A stretch of 64,000 nt of DNA, from NCBI GenBank assembly GCA_035699745.1, contig DASSPH010000010.1:85445-149444 (forward strand). The letters are read 5' to 3'. The DNA is from Vicinamibacterales bacterium. GTDB taxonomy: Bacteria > Acidobacteriota > Vicinamibacteria > Vicinamibacterales > 2-12-FULL-66-21. This document shows positions 43,251 through 50,255 of this stretch, one piece after another. The notes beneath the pieces are model-generated. The model made no database searches, was not told where the DNA came from, and saw nothing but the letters and a program-made list of their open reading frames with translations. Made by a program: the position numbers and the translations under genes. Within the stretch, counting starts at the first letter, position 1, and each line of letters opens with the position of its first letter.

Positions 43251-44588
43251 TCAGCGGCGCCGCCGCCACTGCGCCAGACGGCGCCTGATCTCCGCTTCGT
43301 AGCCGCGCTCGGTCGGCTCGTAGAACGTTCGCCCCTCGTGCGCCGGCGGCAGACACGTCATGTCCGCCGCGATCCCTTCCGCCTCGTCATGGGCGTACCT
43401 GTAGTCCTTGCCATAGTCGAGCGACTTCATCAGGCGCGTGGGCGCGTTGCGGAGGTGCAGCGGCACCGGCTCGGCGACTTCGCGGGCCGCCGCCTCCGCC
43501 GCCTCGTTGTACGCCCGGTACACGGCGTTGCTCTTGGGGGCGGTCGCCATGTAGATCGCCGCCTGCGCGAGCGCGGTATTCCCCTCGGGCATGCCGATGA
43601 AATGCACGGCGTCCTTTGCCGCGACCGCGATCGCCAGCGCCTGCGGATCGGCGTTGCCGATGTCCTCGGACGCGAACCTCACCAGCCGCCGCGCGATGTA
43701 GAGCGCATCCTCGCCCGACTCCACCATCCGCGCCAGCCAGTAGACCGCCGCGTCCGGGTCGCTGTTGCGCATCGATTTGTGCAGCGCCGAGATCAGGTTG
43801 TAGTGCTCTTCACCGGTCTTGTCGTAGAGCAGCGACCGGTTCTGCGCGAGATCGGCCACCAGCGCCGCATCGATCGCCTTGCCTGCGGCCGCGGCCGCGG
43901 CGGCCATCTCGAGCATGTTCAGCGCGACGCGGGCGTCGCCGTTCGCATACCGCGCGATCCCGGTCAGCGCGTCGTCGGTCGCCGTGAGGTGCTGCGCGCC
44001 GAGCCCGCGCTCGGCGTCGTCGAGCGCGCGGCGCAGGATGGTCAGCATCGCGTCCCGCGTCAGCGGCTTCAGGACGTGCACCTTGGAGCGGGACAGCAGC
44101 GCCGAATTCACCTCGAACGACGGGTTCTCCGTCGTCGCGCCGATCAACACGATGTCTCCCGATTCGACCCGCGGCAGAAACGCATCCTGCTGCGCCTTGT
44201 TGAAGCGGTGGATCTCGTCGACGAACAGGATGGTGCGGGAGCCGGATCGCCGCCGCGCCTGCTCGGCCTCGGCCATCACCTCGCGGATCTCCTTGATCCC
44301 GGAGAGCACGGCGCTGAACGCGATGAAGTGCGCGCGCGTCGCGTTCGCAATCACCCGCGCCAGCGTCGTCTTGCCGGTCCCGGGCGGGCCCCACAGGATG
44401 ATCGAGCGCAGCCGATCGCGCTCGATCGCTTCGCGCAGCGGGCGGCCCGGCGCCAGCAGCGCCTCCTGGCCGACGATGTCGTCGAGCGTGCGCGGACGCA
44501 TCCGCTCGGCGAGCGGCGCGGAGGCATCGACCGCGGGGCGGCCGGGGTCGGGGGCGGGCGGTGGGTCGTCGGCGAAGAGATCCATCAT
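43251..44588 (-). CDS. rarA: Replication-associated recombination protein RarA (MgsA)
   Basis: A 445-residue AAA+ ATPase of the clamp-loader group. Walker A is GPPGTGKTTLA, Walker B is LFVDEIHRFNKAQQD, sensor 1 is IGATTENPSFEVN. The C-terminal oligomerisation region includes NLISALHKSMRNSDPDAA and FASEDIGNADPQAL. It acts at stalled forks with SSB. The N-terminus lacks nothing obvious. The ATG overlaps the stop of the upstream rRNA methylase gene by 4 nt. Confidence 0.95.
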   Translation of the reverse strand: MMDLFADDPPPAPDPGRPAVDASAPLAERMRPRTLDDIVGQEALLAPGRPLREAIERDRLRSIILWGPPGTGKTTLARVIANATRAHFIAFSAVLSGIKEIREVMAEAEQARRRSGSRTILFVDEIHRFNKAQQDAFLPRVESGDIVLIGATTENPSFEVNSALLSRSKVHVLKPLTRDAMLTILRRALDDAERGLGAQHLTATDDALTGIARYANGDARVALNMLEMAAAAAAAGKAIDAALVADLAQNRSLLYDKTGEEHYNLISALHKSMRNSDPDAAVYWLARMVESGEDALYIARRLVRFASEDIGNADPQALAIAVAAKDAVHFIGMPEGNTALAQAAIYMATAPKSNAVYRAYNEAAEAAAREVAEPVPLHLRNAPTRLMKSLDYGKDYRYAHDEAEGIAADMTCLPPAHEGRTFYEPTERGYEAEIRRRLAQWRRRR

Positions 44589-45466
44589 GCGCGGCGCTGC
44601 CGCATGGCCTCGTAGAGAATGACGGCGGCGGCGACCGCCACGTTGAGTGATTCGACCTGTGCCGGGCCGGCACCGCGATCCGCCGCGTTCATGGGGATCG
44701 TGACGGTCTGCCCGACGGCGCGGACCGTATCGGCGTCGACGCCGGATCCTTCCGCGCCGAGCACGATGCCGACGGGACGCCGCAGGTCGAGTGCCGGGAG
44801 CGGCGTGCCGCCCCGCGGAACGGCCGCGACCAGGTGGACGCCCGCGCCGCGCGCCGCGTCGATCACGCCGGTCAATTGCGCGCGCGCGGTGACCGGCACC
44901 CGAAACGTGCCGCCCATCGCGCCGCGCAGCGCCTTCCATCCGAACGGGTCCGCGCTGCCGTCGAGCGCGATCACGCCGGAGGCGCCGAAGGCCGCGGCGG
45001 TGCGCACGATCGCGCCGACGTTGCCCGGGTCCTGCACGCCGGCGGCGACGACGACGAGCGGAACGTGGGCGGCGTTCGAGAACACCGCCGGCAGATCGGC
45101 CGGCCGCGCGCGTCCGATCGCGACGACGCCGGAGGGATGCTGGACCGGGCTCATCGCGGCGAGCACCTGATCGGTGACCGAGAGGACGCGGCCGCCGCGC
45201 CGGCCGACATCACGCGCGATGGCGGCGAGCGGTCCGTGTCCGCCGGCAAGCCCCGTCTCGGCGACCGCGGCGATCTCGACGGCGACGCCGCAGGCCAGCG
45301 CCTCGTGTACGAGGTGCTCGCCGTCGAGGAGCACGTCCAGCACGTCCGTGGCCGGGCGGCCGCGCGCCGCGTGTCCGCGCCCCCCGGCGCCAGCCGCGCG
45401 CGCGCGGCGCGCCAGATCGCGGAATCGCTTCACGACCGCGTTCTGGCGGCTGCTGATCCGTTCCAT
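44585..45466 (-). CDS. TrmH/SpoU-family RNA 2'-O-methyltransferase
   Basis: A 293-residue SPOUT methylase. An N-terminal substrate-binding domain (ISSRQNAVVKRFRDLARR) is followed by the three SpoU motifs: VVVAAGVQDPGNVGAIVRTA, GIVLGAEGSG and the SAM-knot region VESLNVAVAAAVILYE. A short insertion (ADRGAGPAQ) sits before the third motif. It likely modifies rRNA as in RlmB relatives. ATG 45466 is chosen as start; the frame upstream runs antisense into greA. Divergent from greA with a 55-nt gap. Confidence 0.92.
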   Translation of the reverse strand: MERISSRQNAVVKRFRDLARRARAAGAGGRGHAARGRPATDVLDVLLDGEHLVHEALACGVAVEIAAVAETGLAGGHGPLAAIARDVGRRGGRVLSVTDQVLAAMSPVQHPSGVVAIGRARPADLPAVFSNAAHVPLVVVAAGVQDPGNVGAIVRTAAAFGASGVIALDGSADPFGWKALRGAMGGTFRVPVTARAQLTGVIDAARGAGVHLVAAVPRGGTPLPALDLRRPVGIVLGAEGSGVDADTVRAVGQTVTIPMNAADRGAGPAQVESLNVAVAAAVILYEAMRQRRA

Positions 45467-45521
45467 CCTGCTGGATATTACTGTCAATTCCACGGGTCCC
45501 GATTCTGCTAACATCGCCCTG

Positions 45522-45983
45522 GTGAAGGAACGGATCCTGAAGAAGTTCGAGGACGAGATCGCGCAGCTCGATCGGGAGCTGAAGACCGAGCTGCCGCGGG
45601 AGATCAAGCGCGCGCGGGAGCTCGGCGATCTGCGCGAGAATGCCGAGTATCAGGCGGCGAAGGAGCGGCAGCGCCTCGTCGAATCGCGCATCAGTCTGCT
45701 GCAGAAGCGCGTCAGCGAGATCCAGCTCATGAACCTCGACAGGATTCCGCGCGACAAGGTCGGGTTCGGATCGACGGTGACGCTCGAAGAAGACGGCCAG
45801 ACGATCGTCTACCAGCTCGTGATGCCCGAAGACGCCAGCGTCGAGGACGGGCTCATCTCCACCGCGTCGCCGATCGGCCGCGCCCTGCTCAACAAGGAAG
45901 AGGGGGACGAAGTGGTGGTGAAGACCCCCAACGGCACGGAACGGCGGTTCGAGATCACCAAGCTGGTCACGATCCACGACTGA
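45522..45983 (+). CDS. greA: Transcription elongation factor GreA
   Basis: A 153-residue GreA. The coiled coil carries the tip motif ELGDLRENAEYQAAKERQ with the acidic residues that stimulate RNA polymerase cleavage; the C-terminal FKBP-like domain includes GFGSTVTLEEDG and SPIGRALLNKEEGDEV. The start is GTG. A TAACAT box with upstream TG (45506-45514) ends 7 nt before it and may be an extended -10. Confidence 0.95.
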   Translation: MKERILKKFEDEIAQLDRELKTELPREIKRARELGDLRENAEYQAAKERQRLVESRISLLQKRVSEIQLMNLDRIPRDKVGFGSTVTLEEDGQTIVYQLVMPEDASVEDGLISTASPIGRALLNKEEGDEVVVKTPNGTERRFEITKLVTIHD

Positions 45984-45985
45984 CG

Positions 45986-47419
45986 GTGCTCACCACCGAC
46001 GCCCCGCCCGGCAGCCCCCGCTCGTATTCGACACGTCTCCGCACCGCCGTCGTTCTGACCGGCACCGGTACCGCCGGCGCGTATCACGCCGGCGTGCTGC
46101 GCGCGCTCCACGAAGCGGGGGTGCGCATCGATCTCGCCGCCGGCCGCGGCATCGGCGCGCTCGGCGCCATGTTCGCCGCCGTGGACGGCGGACAGCGGCT
46201 GTGGGATCGCGAGGGACTGTGGAAGAGCGCGGCGATCGCGCAGGCCTACCGATGGCGTCTGCCGCTGCGCATCGCCGCGTGGGCGATGGCGATCGCGGTG
46301 GCGCTCCTCGCGGTGCCGCTCGGGCTCTCCGCGCTCGGCGTCGTCGCCGGCGGGATCGGCGTCGCGCTCTGGCTGATCAACCTGACCGCCGCGTCGAACG
46401 CGGTGACGTCGTTCTACGCCCGCACCCTCGACACGCTGTTCGCGCCCACTGCGCTTCCGACGATCATTCCGCGCTTCGTCGTCTTCTGTCTGCTGGTCGC
46501 GGTCGGCGCGCTGGCCGCCGGGCTCGCGGTCAGCGCATGGCGGGCGCCGTCGCGGCGGCGCAGCGCGCACGGCGCGCTGTGGCGCCTGTTCGGATCGCCG
46601 GTGTCGGCGGGCTTCCTGGTCGACCGGGCGAGCGGCGAGTTGTGGAACCTGATTCGCGGCGCGGCGGCGATCGCCGCGCCGCCGCGCAAGGATCTCGGGC
46701 GGCGCTACATGGAGCTGCTGGTGGAGAACCTGGGGCAGCCCGGCTTCCGGGAACTGCTGCTCGTGGCGCACGACATGGACGCCCGCCAGGACGTGCTGTT
46801 CGCGCTGCTCGCCGACGGGCACCGGCAGCGGTTCTTCGGCCGCGCCGGCGACGCCGGCACGCGTCAGGCCGAGGCCGTCGATCTCGCCGGCGTGGGACGC
46901 GAACATGTCATGGATGCGCTGGCGGCGAACCTCGCCACCCCGGTGGCGACCGATCCGCATCTGCTGCGGTTTCCCACCGAGGGCGCATGGCGGGGAGAGA
47001 CGCACCGGTTGTGCGATCGTCCCGGCTCGCTCGAACGCCTCCTCGAGGAGGTCGCGGTGGCCGGCGTCGAGCAGGTCCTGGTACTGTCGGCATCACCGCC
47101 TCCAGGGAAGCCGCACGAGCTCAGCTCCGCGCGCGGCGATTTCCGGGGACGCGCCGCCGAGCAGCTGGCGTCGTTCGAAGCCGCCGACCTGCGGGACGCG
47201 CTCGAGCGCTCGGCCTCGAGGTTCGCCGGACTCTACGTCGTACGGCCGGCGCACAATCCGGTGGGGCCGCTCGACTTCGGCGGCGTCTACGACGAGCGGT
47301 CGGATCGCTATTACAGCCTCGGTGAGCTGGTCGACCGCGGCTACGAGGATGCCTACCATCAGTTCATCGAGCCGGTGGTCGCCGCCAGCGGGGAACGGAT
47401 TGTGACGGTCCAATCCTGA
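45986..47419 (+). CDS. Patatin-like membrane protein lacking the nucleophilic Ser
   Basis: A 477-residue protein. The N-terminus has the patatin oxyanion loop (VVLTGTGTAGAYHAGVLRAL) and the following strand-turn, but the GxSxG motif reads GRGIGALG, with Gly55 where Ser is expected. Two hydrophobic segments (residues ~90-118 and ~150-175) interrupt the domain. The C-terminal half (residues ~230-470) resembles the rest of a patatin-type protein and has DFGGVYDER late. It is probably inactive as a lipase, or uses other residues. The start is GTG, 2 nt after greA. Its stop codon overlaps the first unit of a repeat array. Confidence 0.65.
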   Translation: MLTTDAPPGSPRSYSTRLRTAVVLTGTGTAGAYHAGVLRALHEAGVRIDLAAGRGIGALGAMFAAVDGGQRLWDREGLWKSAAIAQAYRWRLPLRIAAWAMAIAVALLAVPLGLSALGVVAGGIGVALWLINLTAASNAVTSFYARTLDTLFAPTALPTIIPRFVVFCLLVAVGALAAGLAVSAWRAPSRRRSAHGALWRLFGSPVSAGFLVDRASGELWNLIRGAAAIAAPPRKDLGRRYMELLVENLGQPGFRELLLVAHDMDARQDVLFALLADGHRQRFFGRAGDAGTRQAEAVDLAGVGREHVMDALAANLATPVATDPHLLRFPTEGAWRGETHRLCDRPGSLERLLEEVAVAGVEQVLVLSASPPPGKPHELSSARGDFRGRAAEQLASFEAADLRDALERSASRFAGLYVVRPAHNPVGPLDFGGVYDERSDRYYSLGELVDRGYEDAYHQFIEPVVAASGERIVTVQS

Positions 47420-47480
47420 TTGGCGATTGGCGATTGGCGATTGGCGATCGACGATTGACGAGTGGCGAGTGCCGATCGAC
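47418..47480. repeat. GATTGGC heptamer array, nine units
   Basis: Four exact GATTGGC units (47418-47445) are followed by five degenerate ones (gatcgac, gattgac, gagtggc, gagtgcc, gatcgac). The first unit overlaps the stop codon of the patatin-like gene; the array ends 20 nt before the next ATG. Confidence 0.93.
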
Positions 47481-47500
47481 GGATTGAAGATTGTTGATTT

Positions 47501-48667
47501 ATGCGACCAGCGACAACGATCGTGCAGGGGAGCCAGGGCAAGGACGCCCACGCCAGTCCGCTCACCACTCCCATCTACGAGACGACGACGTTCATCTTCG
47601 AGAACGCGGCGGAGGTGCGCGCGTACAACGAGGGACGGTCGGAGAAGTTCCTCTACTCGCGCTACGGCAACCCGACGGTCGTTGCGGTGGAGAAGACCAT
47701 CGCCGCCCTCGAAGGCGCCGGGACCGCGATGCTGCTCTCGAGCGGCCAGGCCGCGACGTCCACCGCGCTGGTGGGGCTGCTCGAGGCCGGCGATGAAGTC
47801 GTCTGCAGCGCCGCGATCTACGGCGGGACGCTGCACCTGCTCGCCGATCTGCTCTCGCGCTTCGGCATCCAGGCGCGCTTCGTGACCACCGATGAACTGG
47901 CGACCCCCGAACGCGTCATCAGCGAACGGACCCGGGTCCTGTGGTTCGAGTCGCCGATCAACCCGACGCTGCGCTGCGTGGACGTCGCGGCGATCGCCGC
48001 TGCCTGCCGCAGGCGCGGCGTCGTGTCGATCATCGACAACACGTTCGCGAGTCCGCTCAATCAGCGGCCGATCGCGCTGGGCGTCGACATCGTGATGCAC
48101 AGCGTGACGAAGTACCTGAACGGGCACAGCGACGTGACGGCCGGCGCGCTGGCGGGGCCGGCGGACCTGCTCGCGCCGATCGACAAGGCCCGCCGGATGC
48201 TCGGCGGCATCGCGGATCCGCAGGCGGCCTACGCCATCGGGCGCGGGCTGAAGACGCTCGACGTCCGCATGACCCGCCACAACGCCAGCGGCCTTGCCGT
48301 CGCCCGCTGGCTGGAGAAGGACCCGCGGGTCGCGGCGGTCTACTATCCCGGCCTCGAATCACATCCGGATCACGCGCTGGCGAAGCGGCAGATGTCCGGG
48401 TTCGGCGGCATGGTGTGCGTCGACGTGGGCGGCGGACTCGCCGGCGCGGAGCGGTTCTTCGATCGGCTCAAGGTCTTCAGACGCGCCGCCAGCCTGGGCG
48501 GCGTCGAAAGCCTCTGCAGCCTTCCGGTGCTCACGTCGCAGTGGGGCCACACCGAGGCGCAGCTCGCCGAAGCGGGCATCACCGCGAGCATGGCGCGCCT
48601 GTCGATCGGCCTGGAGGACCCGCAGGATCTGATCGACGATCTCGATCAGGCGCTCGGCGCCAGCTGA
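47501..48667 (+). CDS. Cys/Met-metabolism PLP enzyme (cystathionine synthase/lyase type)
   Basis: A 388-residue fold-type I PLP enzyme. Features are YSRYGNPTVVAVEKTIAALEGA, SSGQAATSTAL, ESPINPTLRCVDV, DNTFASPLNQRP and the PLP Lys204 in HSVTKYLNGHSD; ESLCSLPVLTS and RLSIGLEDPQDLIDDL close it. It could be a cystathionine gamma-synthase, gamma-lyase, methionine gamma-lyase or O-acetylhomoserine sulfhydrylase; these cannot be separated by eye and no other methionine gene is adjacent. Confidence 0.9.
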   Translation: MRPATTIVQGSQGKDAHASPLTTPIYETTTFIFENAAEVRAYNEGRSEKFLYSRYGNPTVVAVEKTIAALEGAGTAMLLSSGQAATSTALVGLLEAGDEVVCSAAIYGGTLHLLADLLSRFGIQARFVTTDELATPERVISERTRVLWFESPINPTLRCVDVAAIAAACRRRGVVSIIDNTFASPLNQRPIALGVDIVMHSVTKYLNGHSDVTAGALAGPADLLAPIDKARRMLGGIADPQAAYAIGRGLKTLDVRMTRHNASGLAVARWLEKDPRVAAVYYPGLESHPDHALAKRQMSGFGGMVCVDVGGGLAGAERFFDRLKVFRRAASLGGVESLCSLPVLTSQWGHTEAQLAEAGITASMARLSIGLEDPQDLIDDLDQALGAS

Positions 48668-48685
48668 AGCGCGCCGTCACGGATC

Positions 48686-48820
48686 ACGCTCCGGCACAAA
48701 GATCACAAAGGACACAAAGATCACAAAGATCACAAAGATCACAAAGGACGACAAAGACCTGAAGAAGACGAAATGGGTCTTCTCGAGAACTTCGTGATCT
48801 TCAGGGTCTTTGTGGCGGCG
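48686..48820. repeat. ATCACAAAG 9-mer island after the PLP enzyme
   Basis: ACGCTCCGGCACAAAG (48686-48701) leads into five 9-bp units (48702-48746). A GAC-AAAGACCTGAAGA segment then pairs with TCTTCAGGGTCTTT downstream (about 48800), forming a dyad. It is the same family as the glyQ-glyS island 15.9 kb away. The gap of 172 nt between the converging genes contains nothing else recognised. Confidence 0.93.
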
Positions 48821-48839
48821 CGGTCGTCGTCGACGCGTG

Positions 48840-50255
48840 TCAGCGCGCAGCGGTGAGTTTCTTCTCGGTGGCGGGCTCGTGCAGGAACTGGTCGGCCAGG
48901 TCGGCCAGGCGCTCGGTGATCGCGGCGCCGTCCAGCTCGCCGAACTTCGTCCGGAAGCGGTCCATCGGGACCACCGCCTTCGCCATCGCCCGGTGCCCGC
49001 CGGCGGAGCCGATGTCGGCGAACCAGCGCTTGACGAACTCGCCGGCGTTGCGCGAGTAGCCGAGGTTGCGCACGCTCACGATCAACGTCGAGCCGACGAC
49101 GCCGGCGAGGATCGTCCATTTCACGTCTTCGAGCTGCAGGAAGAAGTCGGCCGTGTAGGGGATGAAGTCCTCGCGCGGCGCTTCGCCGATGAACGCGGTG
49201 AACACCTGCTCGCGCAGGATGCCGTGCTGGCTGGCGCGGGTGACGTAGTCGAGGCGCTCGAGCGTGATTTCAGCGCCCTCCATCTTCCGGATGAGCGCCG
49301 CGTCGGCCAGCGGGTAGAGGAAGGTGAACGCCTCGAGATCGACGCGGTTGGTGTGGCGCGCGAAGAACAGCGTGTCGGACTTGATCGCGTACAGCATCGC
49401 CGTCGCGGTGCGCTCGGAGATGTTGACGTCGACGGCCCGCAGGTGCTCGGTCAGAATCGTCGACGTCGAGCCGTAATCGGCGCGGATGTCCTTGAAGAAC
49501 GCGGTGTAGCCGGGCTGCTCGGGATGGTGGTCGATGACCAGATCCGCCCGATCCAGCATGCCGCCGAAATAATGCGGCTGCACGTCGACCGTGGCGATGC
49601 GATCGAAGGCGCCGAACGACGCCGGCGTCACCGGCTCGACATGGATGTCGAGCATGTTCGCCATCCGCAGGTTCTCGGGCCGCGTGACCCCCTGCACCGC
49701 GCCGATGATCGCGGTCGTCTTCGTCCGCCGCAGCAGGTTGCGCAGCGCCAGTCCGCTGGCGAGCGCATCGGGATCCGGGTCGTTGTGCAGCAGAATCAGC
49801 ACCCGGTCGGCATCCGCGAAGTAGCGCTGGTACTGCTGCACCCGCGCCCGCGTCATCGAACGGCTCAGCTCGGTGACCAGCGTCGGCCGCAGCAGCTCGG
49901 CCACGCTGAGGTGCGTGATCTCGCCGTCGCCGTCCATCTTCAGGCCCGCGGCGCGCTTGCCGGTGTGCAGCACGTAGATGAGGGTGCCGCCGGCGTCCCG
50001 CAGCGCCTCGAGGATTTTCTTGGTACTTCGCTTGCCGTTGTCTTCGACGATGAAGCAGGTGGTGGGGGTGATGTCGGCTTTCAGGTAGGTATCGACGCGC
50101 CTCGGATCGCCGGCCGCGACCTCGATCCCGGCGTCGTGGAGACGCCGCGCGAGGGGCCGGCTTTCGACAAGGAAGTCAACCTCGAAGCTCGGCTGCAATA
50201 CTTCGTCGAGCGACCGGATGACCAGTTCATCCTGACAAATGGCCAGAACGCGCAA
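48840..50255 (-). CDS. TrkA-N plus DHH/DHHA1 phosphoesterase fusion
   Basis: A 471-residue protein. Residues 1-~125 look like a TrkA-N/RCK nucleotide-binding Rossmann domain (LAICQDELVIRSLDEVL, TPTTCFIVEDNG). From ~150 it is a DHH phosphoesterase: NDPDPDALASG (158-168), DRIATVDVQP, VIDHHPEQPG and GSTSTILTEHL; the DHHA1 domain ends with GSAGGHRAMAKA. DHH/DHHA1 proteins of the NrnA type degrade nanoRNA or cyclic dinucleotides. The regulatory domain may sense NAD(H) or a cyclic nucleotide. Its 5' end overlaps the divergent next gene by 17 nt if that gene starts at 50239. Confidence 0.85.
   Translation of the reverse strand: MRVLAICQDELVIRSLDEVLQPSFEVDFLVESRPLARRLHDAGIEVAAGDPRRVDTYLKADITPTTCFIVEDNGKRSTKKILEALRDAGGTLIYVLHTGKRAAGLKMDGDGEITHLSVAELLRPTLVTELSRSMTRARVQQYQRYFADADRVLILLHNDPDPDALASGLALRNLLRRTKTTAIIGAVQGVTRPENLRMANMLDIHVEPVTPASFGAFDRIATVDVQPHYFGGMLDRADLVIDHHPEQPGYTAFFKDIRADYGSTSTILTEHLRAVDVNISERTATAMLYAIKSDTLFFARHTNRVDLEAFTFLYPLADAALIRKMEGAEITLERLDYVTRASQHGILREQVFTAFIGEAPREDFIPYTADFFLQLEDVKWTILAGVVGSTLIVSVRNLGYSRNAGEFVKRWFADIGSAGGHRAMAKAVVPMDRFRTKFGELDGAAITERLADLADQFLHEPATEKKLTAAR

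Noticed and set aside
47093..48280. Minus-strand open frame opposite the PLP enzyme, containing repeat-like peptides
   Set aside because: The repetitive peptide is just translation of the GATTGGC array; the rest is a shadow frame.
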